Source: Klebsormidium nitens (lineage: Eukaryota; Streptophyta; Klebsormidiophyceae; Klebsormidiales; Klebsormidiaceae). Taken from it: 64,000 bases of DNA. The notes under the pieces are model-generated. The model was not told where the DNA came from and made no database searches. It saw only the letters and a list, made by a program, of their open reading frames with translations. The position numbers and the translations under genes are program-made. Position 1 is the stretch's first letter. Every line of letters starts with the position of its first letter. Below are positions 1 to 13,200 of this stretch, one piece after another. Location: contig DF237134.1 in assembly GCA_000708835.1 (NCBI GenBank), forward strand, positions 92,815 to 156,814, read 5' to 3'.

Positions 1-27
1 ATGAAGGCAATCAGGCAGGGCACTCAC

Positions 28-545
28 CGACGATTGGGTTGGCCTTGTTCCGGTCGTCGAATGAGTTGAACTCGAACATAAACCCTGGTTTCTGCAGGAA
101 GTTGAGACCTTGGTTGAGGTGTACCTAGTCTGGAAATCAAGCAACAAATGTTCCGACTTTGTGGGTACCACTAGACCTTTGTAGGGCTATTTCCACGAAT
201 TGTATTGCTTTTGTTTCTATTTTCTTGTTAAGAGCTCAGTCGGCAACATAGACAATTGGTCAACATGTAACATGAAGCATCCAAAAGGCAAAATACTATA
301 GCACGGACCTTATTTGCACAAAAGATTCATCTGAATGTCAAATCTGGAAGTTACTCGTTGAGAAAATGTCTGGCTAACAAATCTCCGCCTTTTGAGTTTG
401 CAAAGAGGCAAGAGCTGTACCTTGGGATCCACGTCTGTCATCAGCTTCATGAGCGCCTTCTTCGACTCCTCCTTTGTGTTGAAGTGCTCTGATGCAACAA
501 AGAATAGAACTGGACCATCGGAGAACGCTTCTTGGGGCCCACCAT
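28..545 (-). CDS. 3' part of an unrecognised gene running off the left edge
   Basis: Two exon-like blocks read on the minus strand. One (about 545 down to 421) encodes a stretch containing FSDGPVLFFVASEHFNTKEE and ends at a GTACAG donor. The next (91 to 28) follows a TTCCTGCAG acceptor, encodes KPGFMFEFNSFDDRNKANP and ends at a GTGAGTG donor, so the gene continues beyond base 1. A further possible exon near 960-1040 (AATPLSIDFKTIK, donor GTGAGC) may belong to it. I see no clear acceptor for the 421-545 block and do not recognise the family. The call rests on coding-like composition and splice motifs only. Confidence 0.3.
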
Positions 546-1380
546 TGAAATATTAGATTGAAAGCAGCAGCTATCACATGGTCGAGAGGATGGTCATCGA
601 AATGGGAGCGAAACCACTGTAAGTGTCACCACATTAATGGGGCGTGCGTGTGTACCACCACTACAAACTCGCCAGGAGGTGAGATTTGCCTGTTCACACC
701 ATCGCGCAATGTCAATGATTCGCTCATTCATGCCACCAGTCAAGGCATAAACCAAGGAGAGAATTACAATGCTTGATCGCACTGCGGCTATACTGTCTCT
801 GTTTTCCTGGGACTACTTTCCTCAAACTGGCTATCATAGCCTACCCAACTGCAGTGATACATAACACAACCTGTTCTGATCTCAGTACTGATTATTTGAC
901 CCTCAATATGGCGTACCACCTCAAATAGGATCTAGGAAGATGGGGGAGATGAAAGAGCTCACTTTTAATGGTCTTGAAGTCGATGGAGAGGGGCGTAGCG
1001 GCCCCAGGGTTGTTTGGGGTCCATTTCGCGAATCTGGGGGTCTGCACGGCCAGAGCAAATGGTGGTATGCTTTTACAATCCTCCCCACGCTGCTGACAAT
1101 GATTCCGTTGGGGCCATGTGCTTGAAAAAGTAATTTAATACACCAGACAATATTGGCACCCTCTGGACGAAAGTGGGTTTCTAGGGGACCAACTTTGTAG
1201 CACGCTGCTGCAACTGATCACGCCCATGTGTTTCATACCACAAGGAACAAACACAGCTAGTCCTGTTTGATTTACATGCGACACCACACTTTCCGTCCTG
1301 TAATACTTCTCAGAATAAACTGTAAATGACCTCGGAACTAAAACGTCGAAAGAACATGAAAGATTTCAGGATAGTGCCCA

Positions 1381-1597
1381 TCACTTGGCTTCAAGTATGA
1401 GCACTGGCGCAGCATTGGCGCCAGCGATCAGGATTTCGGTTGCGGCTCTCACCAGCATGAGTACTCCCTCCAGCCCCGCCTCCTTCATTGATGGCTTGTA
1501 CTTGGCGCGGACGGTTAGCAGAACGCTCTCTGCCTCCGCCATCGCGTCCTTCTTTCTTATCTCCTCAAGGCGTTCCAAATTGAAATAGCGTTCATGG
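1381..1597 (-). CDS. Terminal exon of an unrecognised gene
   Basis: A minus-strand open block of 72 codons including the stop lies after a GGCTGGCAG acceptor. It begins HERYFNLERLEEIRKKDAM and ends LILEAK followed by TGA at 1383-1381. It is rich in Ala, Glu and Lys, with a hydrophobic second half (VLMLVRAATEILIAGA). An earlier exon may lie near 1790-1860, where one frame reads HKFNAAFKEAGRANIYL, but I could not connect it with confident splice sites. Function unknown. It could be a chance open frame. Confidence 0.3.
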
Positions 1598-3536
1598 CTG
1601 CCAGCCTATCATAGCCTGATCAATCTTTTGTGCTGAAGCCACATTCAAACCCTATAATCTTCGAAAGCCTGAGGCAAGCGCCAGCGCCCGGGCGGCTGCT
1701 TGAACTCAAACCCAGGGCGCAAACCCCGTCTGGACAGCCTGATCACCACAATACCGCCCGCGGCGCGCCGAATGCGCGCTTCCAGCTTCCCTTAGGTAGA
1801 TGTTAGCGCGGCCTGCTTCTTTGAATGCTGCGTTGAACTTGTGGCGGAGGCGCAAAACATGGCCGGGATGTAATGAAGCTGAGAAAAGTGGACACTGGAC
1901 TAAGACTTATATAGTGGCATTTCTAAAAGTTAGAAAAGCCCTATCGAGCAATCGTGAGCTGCAACCATTCTGTCCAACGCTAATCTGAAGACACCACTGC
2001 AAGTTCAACCACAGACTGGACAGAAACTGAGCAGGTGGGGCCTGTTGTCAGCCTTTGCTCAGATCTCCTAGTCGGCCTATTAGTCTCGGTGCTGAAGTTG
2101 CGTTGGGGTGGTGCTGAGGAATCAAGAGTCTTTGGTTTATGAGAGTCTCCCGCAATGTCCGTTTTAAGGTTCTGCCCTCCCCTATCCACCAGTTGCTTCT
2201 GTTTTCCTCTGTGCGGCGGCAGCATGCTCTTCAAATATGTGACCTGTATCACTTTATAAGGCTAGTGAGCAAGCAGACCAATGAGGAAAGATTGTGGTGA
2301 AGGGGTGTTTGTTCACCAAACTTGTTCAGGTCGTCACAGCCACCAAACTGTCAGAAAGTTGCTTCTACTAGAAGGAGGCCCTATGAGCTGAGAAGCATTC
2401 ACTAAGCTTGAGACTACCGTAGAAGTTTCTTAGCAACATATTCATTGCCTCTGTCTCAACCCATCATCAAGTCAGTCTGCTACTAGCTCAATACCTGCAG
2501 CTGACTGGCTAGTGTACTTGTCCAGCTTTTCATGGATCTATCATCATAGGCTGGCAGCAAGCGGGAGCCCATCAAAAGTCCGGGCTTGTCTGAGGGGTGC
2601 AAGAAGGAGGACTGGAGAAAAGTCTTTTCTGCATGTACAAAGCATCTTAAGTAGTTTGCCTCTCTGTCACTCTCAAGGCCTGGAAACTTCCATATAAGTT
2701 GCTCAAGTTACCTCTTCCAAAGAGCTCTTTGCTTGTTTGCGCAATGCAGGGGATGGCCTGGCGCCATGCGGTCATTCATTTATGCATCACGCGACTTTCT
2801 GAGAGCCCTTGATGCCCTGAACCAAGCCAAAGAGAAAGGTGGGTGGATGTTTGAAGGATCTTCAACAAGCTCAATTTGTAACAAGTCCACAATACAAGCT
2901 TGTTCTTTGAATACGACTCCAGCAGATATGCAGGGACTATGAGACACAGTCATGGTTACGTAAGTATTTGATGCAAGCTCTGACATTTCATGTGGTGACT
3001 GGTCTATGAGATTCAGGCAAAATGCAGAAGGGTGCTTCAACCTGCACTCGCTTTGGTTTGACTTCCTTGTGATTGGTTAAGACTTCCCACAGGTGGAAAG
3101 CTCATACTGGGAAGAGCTCATCTGCCTCCCTGGTCAAGGCCTCCCTTCTTCTGCTTGCAGCAAAACGGCCTATCAGGTTGTGCCTTGCCATACTCTTTGC
3201 CCTGGAGGACAGCTTCGGAGGTACGAAATATGCTCGGCTAACAAGCAGTGACACTCGCTTAATCAAGGAATATAAGAAGAGGAGCCAAAACCGAGGGACA
3301 CATTGAATCAGGCCGATAAAATTCAACCAGGAGGCTTATCAGTGGTTCGGTAAAGAAGGAAAGTCTGGCCTATTTGGTGGTAGTCACGCACTGCAGCCTG
3401 GATCAGATCCTCTTCAGGTAGATATCCCCTGGTCAGTAGTATTCCGAGCAGCTCCTCCCAATCCGCCGAGGTTGCGAATGAGAAGCAGATAGACCCCAGC
3501 CTTGCAGTCAGCTTTTAGTGCCTGCGGGGCAGCGGC
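1598..3536. other. No supported gene
   Basis: Short open frames occur on both strands, none with a recognisable protein or linked splice sites. The 5' exons of the minus-strand gene ending at 1381 and the 5' UTR of PIGX (coding start 3537) probably lie here. I found no RNA gene or clear repeat. Confidence 0.4.
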
Positions 3537-6453
3537 ATGCAAGCAGCAAGCGCGTGCGCAGTGGCGCCGTACAGGTCGCTTCTTCAGAAGGCTTTCCTGT
3601 GTCTGGTGGCGCTAGCATGGGCGTTTGAGGGGGCGAGTGGCTGTGCTGTCAGCAGGCTGCTGGGCTCTGGTCAGGTGAGTATTTCCTAAACTGCGACCCG
3701 TTTAGTGAATTCGAATGTGGCAAGTCACCTCTTTATCGACTTTAAGGCCCGGGCGCTTTTTGAACTCTTGACCTGCGATTCGCATGAATGAATTGCGGAA
3801 GGGCCGAGAGAGATTGGAGAAAAGGGGGTACTGCTCAAGCCAACAAGCTGCGCGCCAATTCGCCACACGCCGCCTCCGCCGCAGCTCGCAAACGCTTGTG
3901 TCCTTCATCTGACTGCAATGTAGCTATCGCAGAGATGCCTGGTGTATCCGCTTTCCGCTCCATCCAGCTAATCAAGACTGTCCCTCGCCTTGCCGTCGGA
4001 TGCAATAAAAGTCTCCAAATTTCCCAGAGGCAATTTAGATCCCTACCTGATCAGACTTCTTCTCCCATCTGAAGATCAAAATTACTTCCTGCAAAGCCGA
4101 AAGCGCCCACTCTGAGAAAGGCACCTCGGTGTACTTGCAGGCATCGGGCTTCCACACACTCGGCTCTATTTTCGAGTGGCGCTCTCGCGGGGGCGCACTC
4201 CAGCTGGGGAATCCAGGGAGCGGCAGCAGCGGCTGGCGCCTCGCCGACCCCTCGCCCCTCTGCCCCCTCCTCTCAACAGCCCTCTCAGCTAAGCCTCCGG
4301 AATGTGTGGATTCGACCAAGTCGCGGGAAACACGACAATACACGGAGAAGACGCAGTGCGAAGCGGCGAAGTCAAATGAAAGTTGCGCGTGGGAGAGCGA
4401 CGGTCCTGGGGGGCAGTTTTTGGCTGCAGATTGGCCCCCGCTGAAGTCAGTGATCGTCCTGCCGGCCCCGCTGGATCCGGTTTTGCAAACCGCGCTTTCT
4501 GCCAGAGTCAACCTCCGCTGCCCCGACGGTTCGATAGGAGAACCCTCGAACGAAGAAAGAAAGCCGTCGCACATTGGACTGTACTTCCACCGCACACCGG
4601 ATCTAGCTGAAACCTCGTACGAGGGGAGCGCAGATGAAGGCATAAGCGGAGCCGTCTCGGGGGAATGGACGGTCGGGGGAATGTCCCGGGAGCTACAGGG
4701 CTCGGGGGCGCATCGCCAGTTGTTAACGAGACTGGTCCTTTCGCCGAGGCGGAGTTCGAGCGGGGGGCAATCGGTGCGATTCGTGGCTTTGGTGGAGGCG
4801 CTGCCGACCGGAGTGTATGCGGACAAGTTTGAGGTTCGAAGGCTGGCGTCGGATGGAGGTGAGGCGGACAGAGGCGATCTTGTTTTTCCCTTGCTCACTC
4901 AACTCCACGAGAGTTAGAATAGTGCTTGCAGGGGCTTTCAGAACCAACCAGATGCCGCTGTCCTCTCACCAAACTATGTTCACAGGGCCTCTTCTTGAAG
5001 TAGATCTGCTCAGTCTTCCTTGATGCGTCAAGGCTGGGGGGGTCTTGTTCAGGAGGGAGAGATTGATGCCCGGGTTTCCAACCAAATCAAGATTCAAGCC
5101 AGCTGACGACATTGCTGGCAGTCCGCTTATCATTCTCTTCTCAGATGATTTTGCAACTCTGCCGGTCATTCCTTCGACGAGCGGATGCGTTCTTCCTACG
5201 GACGCGTCCGACTCCTTTAGAACGAGTCACCCAGATCCACCTCTCCCTGATTCGCTTCCTCCGCTCCCCGGCTGCTCACCTCCTCTCATTCACGCCGTCC
5301 TCTCGAAGCCTCCACTCTTGTTGGTTTTGCTCCTGTTTACCATCCCTCTAATCAGTACGCTTCGTCGCTTCGATTTTGGCCCGGTGGCCATCGAGCGCCC
5401 CGCCCCCGGGTGCACCCAGTCGCCCTCTCGTAATCTCCACCTTTCTTTGGAAGATTTCACATTCTTCAACCGTCTCTTTGCTCAGCCGCTTCCGTCGCCT
5501 CGATTTTTGGCCCGGTGGACATCGAGCGCCCCGCCCCAGAGTGCACCCAGTCGCTCGCCATTGCTTACGCGCGCCCGGTGGAGCTGCCCGGGGGCGGCTT
5601 CGAGGCGACGTTCGTGCTTCCTCTGCACTCACGCTATCCGGTGAGAGAGCGCGTTCCGTCGCAGCTTTTGCGTGTATCCGTCAGATTCTGGCCAAGACGG
5701 AGAAGGCTCTGATTGCCTTCGTACTCGATGACGCTGCGAAATTGTTGAAAGAGTGTGCTCTGCCGGATCTCCTTCTTATGTTGGAAAAGCTCATCCGGTA
5801 AGAGAGCGCGTTCCGTCACGGCTTCTGCATGTCTTCGTTCGATCGTTGCCAAGACGGAGAAGGCCCTGTTCGCCTTCGTACTCGATGACGCTGTAAAGTT
5901 TTTGAAAGAATGTGCTCTCCAGGGTCTCCTTATGTTGGGGGAACTGGATTCGAGCGCGCGGCTGGCACGCTGTCAAGGGTCAGTCACGACGAGGCCGTAT
6001 TGTGCTGGACAACCACTGTCGTAACTTGATTGCGTTGAACATACGAAAAACTCGTCCTTTCTAAGTTAGCTTCTTCATTCGGTCAGGAAACAGTTTGAGA
6101 ACTTTACTGCATTGTTCATGCAGGCTGTCGCCCCTATTCAGTATAACGGAGCTGGATCACAATCAAGTCCCCAGTTCACTGCGGTTGATATTGGGCCCCC
6201 TCTCTACGTCCTCTGGACAGAGGGCCAGGGGCTTTCCACCGAGGAGGACCTGCGGATGCACACCGAATGGCGACGTGCCACGTGGCAGGGGATCACGGAC
6301 AGAGATACCGTGGTTCAATGGCGGGTCCCCAACGGAAAAGCGGAGCATGCAGATATAGTGCGGGTCGGTACGGTGTTGGTGTGCTTAGCTGGCACCGTGT
6401 ACTTGCTGTCAGTTGTTATGTTGAAGAAGCGAGAACCACGAATCGTAGGGTAA
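3537..6453 (+). CDS. PIGX: PIG-X, subunit of GPI mannosyltransferase I
   Basis: Four exons join in phase: 3537-3674, 4141-4858, 5486-5640 and 6124-6453, giving 446 residues. PIG-X/Pbn1 is an ER membrane glycoprotein that stabilises PIG-M, which adds the first mannose to the GPI anchor. Exon 1 encodes a signal peptide with the hydrophobic core FLCLVALAWAF. The family-typical LPTGVYADKFEV (about residues 267-278) and ECTQ...LPLHSRYP segments follow. A single C-terminal membrane helix (VGTVLVCLAGTVYLLSVVML) ends in a short basic tail, the usual type I topology. At 446 residues it is longer than animal PIG-X (about 260), because of a Ser/Pro/Gly-rich N-terminal half. The start was chosen because exon 1 supplies the signal peptide and ends exactly in phase at GTGAGT. 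The introns carry partial copies of exon 3 edges (see findings). Confidence 0.85.
5356..5428 (+). repeat. Decayed partial copy of PIGX exon 3 with its acceptor
   Basis: This intronic block repeats the acceptor and first ~75 bases of PIGX exon 3 (5486-5566) 130 bp upstream. It keeps a CAG acceptor, GGCCCGGTGG and CATCGAGCGCCCCGCCC. One T is missing from its T-run, which breaks the frame, so it looks like a dead or decoy exon. Confidence 0.8.
5641..5950 (+). repeat. 157-bp tandem duplication starting at the PIGX exon 3 donor
   Basis: Two adjacent diverged copies lie in intron 3, starting at 5641 and 5798. Each begins right after an ATCCG that is followed by GTGAG (real donor) or GTAAG (copy). 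Both contain AGAGAGCGCGTTCCGTC and CTTCGTACTCGATGACGCTG. The second copy therefore carries a decoy donor. Confidence 0.85.
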
Positions 6454-7292
6454 CTCCAGTTACATAGCGCCGATCCGTTACCTGTCGCGTGTTCCTGATC
6501 ATCATGTACCTCGCAGTGTCCTACTTACAAGCATTAAGCAGTGTAGCTTTGTGCACGTCTCATGTCATGCAATACGCGATCAGAGCTCTCTATTGATGGC
6601 TTGCTACTGCAATCAGACCGTCTGTTTTCATGTCGACCGTACTTCATTCGATCAGGTTTTTAAGCAGAAGAGACAAAACGCAATAACCATGGTATACATA
6701 TGCGTCATATACCCTGAAACTCAGGTGCGTGGCACTACTATATAGTCATTGACTATAATCATTGAAAGAATCCCCAAATTACAGGCATGCAGATGCGCGG
6801 GTATGCATTATTGCCCCAGCCACTACACAGTCATGTCATCATCCGGTCCATCAACGTATGATTAAGTTGACGGCTCCTCTATGTATGCTCAGATGCACAA
6901 ATCCGTAATTTGCACACAGCAATCGAGGAGACAAGATGTTGGAACGGATGTACGTTGCCTGGCATCGTAACGTAAGCATCCGACCAGTGATAAGCTGGAA
7001 GATAGCGAAATGTCTTCTGGGTGAGCTTTCTTTAGACCTCTCAAAGAATGCAACAAGTTGTTCATCACAACGGCGCTGGTTATGCAGCGACAGACCTCTC
7101 TACAACGCTCTCTCTTTCTGGGCCAAGCCCTACAGAGTCCTCCAACAGCAATTGCAACTGAAGCTGCGAACTCCGACCGGGGAGCACCATTCGGCGGCTG
7201 GTAAGGCATTGCGCGTAAACGACCTTAGCAGTTAGACCATGACTGGGAAGTACACTCTAAGTGAAGAACCAACCGAACAGCAGTGCTTGAGT
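6454..7292. other. Convergent intergenic region between PIGX and NRP
   Basis: Both flanking genes end here, so it should hold their 3' UTRs. Overlapping short open frames at 6889-7235 on both strands have no recognisable content. I see no repeat or RNA gene. Confidence 0.5.
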
Positions 7293-10200
7293 TCACTCGC
7301 CTTCCTCGTCTTCGCCTTCATCCTCGTCGCCCTGTAAACAATTTCGACAAAAGAGTCAATGACAACCTCATGAATACAAAAGAGAAAAATGGGGGTAAAA
7401 GCGGGTTAACAGTCGCTTGTGGGGGCGATCTTCCGTATCCAGGCAGGTCAGAAGCGCAGGCCGTTCACTTTGCGTTACATGAATCATTGACGAGGCTCTG
7501 CGTCGGCCGTAAAGGCTGGGGCAAAGACCCTGCCAGCATAGAACCTCAACCTCAGGTTATTGACCGTGTTGTGACTTAAAACTCGATGTTGGCGGGTCAA
7601 TCAATCCCACACTGGCTTCTTCGTTCCCCAAGATCCAAATCCTAAGTGGAAATTCAATAAATCCAGAGGCTCACAGCAAACGCGACCTTCAGAGCCCAAC
7701 AAGACACTGAGCATTGAGGCCCAATGAGTCGCCGCAATATCTGATAGACACCCGGTCAATCAACCCAAACCCTGCTTCATGCAGCGGCGAGAAGTGATGC
7801 GCTCACCCCCTCTTCGTTCCCCTCCTCGTCGCCCTCGCCCTCCTCGCCGCCCTCCTGAAATGGACAGACCATTTTTTTAGCGCTGCTCGGTCTACTTCAC
7901 AGCAGCCATGATTTGCAGTCGAATCACTGCGGTGCCGTCCTGCTCTGCCGAGACTGTTCAAACGAAATCAAACTAAGTCAAACAACCACAACAGACACAC
8001 ACTCTATACATAGTCAGTCCGCCACCCAAAACGACGGTCTCACAATCTGGTCCAGATGCGGCTTGCGCCGGAGATGGGAAGTGTCCGCTCAAAAACGGCG
8101 CACGACTGGACCACGAACGCGAGAAAATATGATATTTGAGCAGGGGGCCAGCTGTGACGACCGCAGATCATCTTCTTAGCTGCAAATCGTCTTCCGCATG
8201 CGCAAGTCCCAGGCCGTAAAAGTTGGGCCGATATGAAACGAAGAACAGGTAAAAGAGCAACTCCGCCCGCTTGCTTTCGAAGTCGCTTCGCTCTCGCTAC
8301 CACTTCACTGGATCAAGCGTTCGGTTGGCACAAAAGTCACCTGTCTCGGCCCTTATTCTTGGCCCCTGATGTGCAGAAGATGGTGAGGCAACTGGTTGGC
8401 CGACGTCGCACCAGATCGACCTAATCACAGAGATCCTTGCATATCTGCTTTCGTTCCGCCTTGGCACTTTCTAGTCCCTTATGGAAACCAACAAGCAACA
8501 ATACTGACCACTCCCCCTTCCAGAAACTCACCTCTTCTTCCCCTTCCTCTCCCTCTTCCTCTGCCTCTTCCGCCCCTTCTTCTTCCTCCTCCCCTTCTCC
8601 CCCCTCCTCTTCTTCCTCCTCTTCGCCCTCTTCCTCCTCCCCCCCTTCTTCTTCCTCGCCCTCTTCTCCTTCCTCCCCCTCTTCCTCTTCTTCCTCCTCT
8701 AGTTCCTCCAGCTCTTCTTCTAGATCCTCCTCGCCCTCGTCCTCCTCGTCATCGTCCTCGTCGTATTGCTGCAGAGGGATCCCTTCGCATGAGTCTATGC
8801 ATTTTTAGTCTTCTACAATGTCGCTTCAGCATTAATCCTTTACCACTGCAGGACAGCTGTTTGCGACACCCTTTCGAGGACGTCGGGGGCAATCCGAACA
8901 GGTGCAAGATCCCCGAGTCATCTTCCGAAACGTGAGGTGACCTGTGGGGCAGTTTGCATCTCGGGGAGGTCGAGCATTCAATTCTATTCTTTTCTGTATC
9001 TTATTATTTGTCGCACATCAAGGTGTGCGTAACAACTCCTCGCCGTAGGCACCAATTACACAGCGATCAAGCGAAGAGAAGCTATCAAAGCCGACGTTCT
9101 GGACCGACTTCCTGAGCGACATTCTGAGCTGCTGATTCACTTAGGCAAGCTGCCTTTCGGTTACGAGCACGGAGTATAGCCGTACAAAAGTAGACGGAGA
9201 AGGATCCCGGCTGCAACCCTAGACCAGAACCTTGAGTCAGGTTAGCCGAGATCTTGCAGAGAAGCCCACGACGCCGTCTGACGAGTACCCTCTGACGGAT
9301 TCCCGTTCTAAGGAACTTCGAAAAGTTTCTATCCGTCTCGCTTCTGTGAAATACCCTCAAGAAGGCCAGCCTTCGAAGGTTCGAACGGTCGAAGCCTGTG
9401 TTAGCCGTCCCCGCAGGTGCAAATTCGATAGAGGATCCGAAACCGCGGCCCGTCATGGCCCACAGCCCTTCAGCAGAACAAACAATCGCAGAATTCATGC
9501 GCGGATCAGCACTCACGTCGCTGTTGAAGTACTTGAGCGGGTTCGGCCACAACTCGTCCTTTATTACCTCGGCAATCTGCAGGGGCGCAACGAGTGACGT
9601 CATCACTGATATCCGGACGCTCGGCGCGCACCAACACCAGCTGGCACCGAGTGCAAGGGGAAAACCGGAAGCCCGAGCCTCGCCGTCCTTGACTTTTCGT
9701 ACTTCGTTACAGTGGTCCTCTGACGCTAGTGATGTTCTGCTACGCTCAAAAGATGGCACTTTCATCCAAACGGCACCGCTTTTGGCCACAGAATACTTGG
9801 GTTGCATTCGGGAGCGCGACCATAGAAGCCGGAGTTCGAATCTGACGCGCTCTTTAGAACTGCTTGAGAAACCGGGACCGGATTTCTTTTAGAAGAGGGG
9901 TCGCGATTTCGATTGGCGCTGGCCGACAAGCCAGCAACACCGCCAAAACGTGACGACGAATCCCCACCGAGAAAGGCTAGGTTTTGAGAGACACAGTCCG
10001 GTCAAGTCAGCGGTAATTGTCGGAGTCGACTTGCAGTCTTGCACGGTAACTATGGGCTTGTTACTACGCCCCTTGGACAATGTCCTTGGATATAAATTCA
10101 GGCAAGCAGAAAAGCGCTACAAGCTCTCGAAAGCAGTGCGCGGCGCTCACTTGGTCCTGGTCTTGGGAGGGATCGTACGTGGCGTCGCTGTCGTTGAACC

Positions 10201-13200
10201 ACCGGAAGAAGCTGCGCAGGAACGCGGGAGGTGAGCAAGAGGGGTGAGCTGACGTTACTGACGTCGGCTACTTTGCAACCCGAAAAGCCGGCCCACAACG
10301 GCAGTCCCAAGGTGGACGCAGGCCGTTGTAATGGTCGCTCGGTTCTTTAGCGGCAGTCCCAAGATGGATGCAGGCCGTTAAAATGGGCGCTCGGTTCCTG
10401 TAAAGTTTGGAGGGTTACGAAAGGGGATCGCTGAGCCAGCTGAATCGAAGACGCGCTCAAAGGCAATGTCGGAGTGTCTGGACAGACACCCCCACTTCCC
10501 CTGCTGATTGTGCTTGTAGCATTGACCGTGATTGGCCACGTCATAAGGCGGGGTATCCGGAGCATAGCGCAAACACTGAACGACTGCGACAATAACACCT
10601 CCCTGCCTGCGGGACCTCGACACGCAAGTTTGCCCCGCTCTCTGGCGACACCGTGCTTTTTGCGCTTGCAGGACAGTGGGTGGAGTTACAGCGCACCTGT
10701 CCTCGCTTCTGGCCCGTTTCCGCCCTTGCTCGTCCTTTACGCTGCCCCCGTTTACCAGGTCCTGCATTGAATACACACGTGTGGGTTTGCAAACGTGTTG
10801 TCTTCCTCGTTCTACGGACCCTCCAACTTCTGCCGCCTTCATGTCCACTGCGAGTGCAACCAGTCCGACAGCCCTGCCGCATTCGCGCCCTGAAAAGACC
10901 GAGTCCTAGGCCGATCTTTGGAGGTGATCTTTCGTGAGGAGGGATGTTTTCAAATGTAAAGCCAACGCTAAGCTCCTCCAATTGACTTCCGAAGCCTATC
11001 GGCATTGCCTTTGTTTACTCAAAGCATCCAGATCTGGACAGAAGATTCTTTGTAAGCATCTCATGGCTATCCAGAGGTCGTTTTCGTCATCGGTACAAGC
11101 GGAGAACGAGACAAGTGAATAAGATGGTGCTCGAAAAACTTTTCTGTCGTCATGATGCCATTGGCTGCAGTCCCCTTGCTGACTATCCGCGGGAACACCA
11201 GAGGGGAGAAAGCGAGAAAGGATTTGAATCTGGACACATGTAAACCCTCCACGAAAGCGAGATTAAAGAAACCCAACAGCTTTCGCAGAATGAAACAGCG
11301 CCCGTCTCACCATGCCCTCATTCCAGCGTGGCATGGTTCCCGTCACGGTCACCAGGCCGTCCTCCGAGAAGCGGAACGTTTTACTCAGCCTCTCGTCCTT
11401 GAAGAACGGGTTGGGCTTGAACGTCTGCACATAGCGAAAACCGGTTTGAGTCAGGTTACGGTGGCTTCATATCGTCGCTAACGGTCCTCTTCCCACCCTA
11501 GCCTTCGTTTTGAGTTATGTTGGCAAAACTTGAGCCGTCGGATGTCACCCTATTAATGGTTCAACTGTAGCAACCGCAATGCTCCAAGCGTTCGGAAGCC
11601 CAGCAGCGACTTTGGCGCAGGAAGCCATAGAAAGTCACAGACCTGATTATGCCGATGTTGTGCATCAGGATTACAACCATTCTTGAGTTAGATACGCGTT
11701 TGCTGGGTAAGAGACGGTTAGCCAACCGCAAAACCTTTTGCAAAGCCAGTTCTCACTCTCGCCGGCCATGTAAGAGCAAGGCGGGACAGAAAGCGTACCA
11801 AGGGGGGCAACACGAAATCGCACAGATATGGGCGTGACTGGATTGATGCACGGGCCAAACGATACAACGTAGGTCTGAGCCGGGATTGTCGGCTCACGAA
11901 GGAGATGGTGTAGCCGGACTTGACGTCCTTGAAGTCCTCGACGTTGAGCTCCTTGAGGTACTTGAACACCTTCTGGTCGTCCTCCGACAGCACTTGCGAC
12001 AGCGCGGGGTGGCTCAGAAACTGCACGAGCGGCACGCGGCTTTGGTGTCAGGGAGAGCCGTTACGATAGTTTAAAGCGAGTGCAAAGCAAGGTAGGTCAA
12101 AAAGGAGTCATCGTTGGCACCCGCTCCCCTCGAAAATCCGTCTCCGCAAGAAAGAAAAGGCCCAATAATAGTGAACAAAGGTCTATGTATAAGCACAAAA
12201 GCTCCCGGTTGACAACGATTTGAGAGTTGCTTTGCCAATCTCAACGCGCTGCACGAATCTTGACGAACTAAACTTCTGCGGCGATGTCATACGAAGTCAG
12301 TAGTTGACAGCAGGAGCTACTGTGGACAAATGAAGCCGAGGCCGTTTTGCAGTTCTGAGCCTTGGTCATACCACAGAAGCGGGACTCACGCTTCCAACAG
12401 ACGTCTCTGCGACAAAAGCTGCCCACTGTGCAAAGCAAGCGGTACCACCTCTGACATGAGCCACCAGCTGATTTGTCTGCTTTCTGTACTTCAGTACAGA
12501 TTTCAAGTTTTGGACGCCTACGAGACAGAATAATCATGAGCGGCCTCACCGCTGTGAGCCAGAAGTCGGAGATGCCGCCAATGATGTCATTGCGGCGGTT
12601 GTAGACGGGCCGCCGCACCTCGTTGTACTTCTGCTCCACCTCCAGCACCTTGTCGCTCGCCTCTTCATTCACCTGGCAGGGAGCAAAACGTTGCTTTTCC
12701 AATGACGAATCTCGTCTGCTGTAGGGGGTATTGTCTTGGTCTTGCAGGAGCAGAGGCTTCTTCTGTGGAGAATCTTCCCTGCGGAAACGAGTTCCTTTGA
12801 CATGGGAACCTGGGAACCTGGGAACGTCTGTCCGTTGACCTGGCGGGGACAGACGTTATTTCCTAGGTGGAAAAGTGTGCCTGCTGGAGCAACCTCTATT
12901 TTGAATATTACCGTAGACAGTTCAAGAGTTCACAGGGTCACTGTAGTTGCAGCGCCTGTCACCAGTCGCGGAGCCACCGTACAGAAAGATGACGTGGCGG
13001 TGTCTCGCTCCTAAGTGATCAAACTTGTCAAGAGTGTTGCCCATGCTGAGTCAATCATTGTTGCCATCTTGTTGCCATCTAAATTATATCTACTTTCACT
13101 GACAACCAGCCACCCGATGCGCAAAGGATTGTTATGAGATGATACACATTAATCTCACCGGTGTTGTTTGTCCATCAGTAAGTGGCAAAGCGAAGAAGCC

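Noticed and set aside
3102-3326. Possible retroelement fragment on the minus strand
   Set aside because: No reverse-transcriptase, integrase or gag motif could be recognised and there are no terminal repeats.
4035-4898. 287-residue minus-strand open frame opposite PIGX exon 2
   Set aside because: The plus strand has a signal-peptide exon, phase-consistent splicing and PIG-X motifs. The antisense frame is Ser/Pro/Arg-rich with no domain, a shadow of GC-rich coding sequence.
8396-8935. Pro/Leu-rich and Ser-rich plus-strand open frames
   Set aside because: They are the complement of the Glu/Asp-rich acidic-tail exon of NRP, and the low complexity keeps all frames open.
9085-9807. 240-residue minus-strand open frame
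   Set aside because: It overlaps the NRP exon 9576-9517 in a different frame from [11 protein letters not shown] and shows no family. NRP splicing explains the locus.
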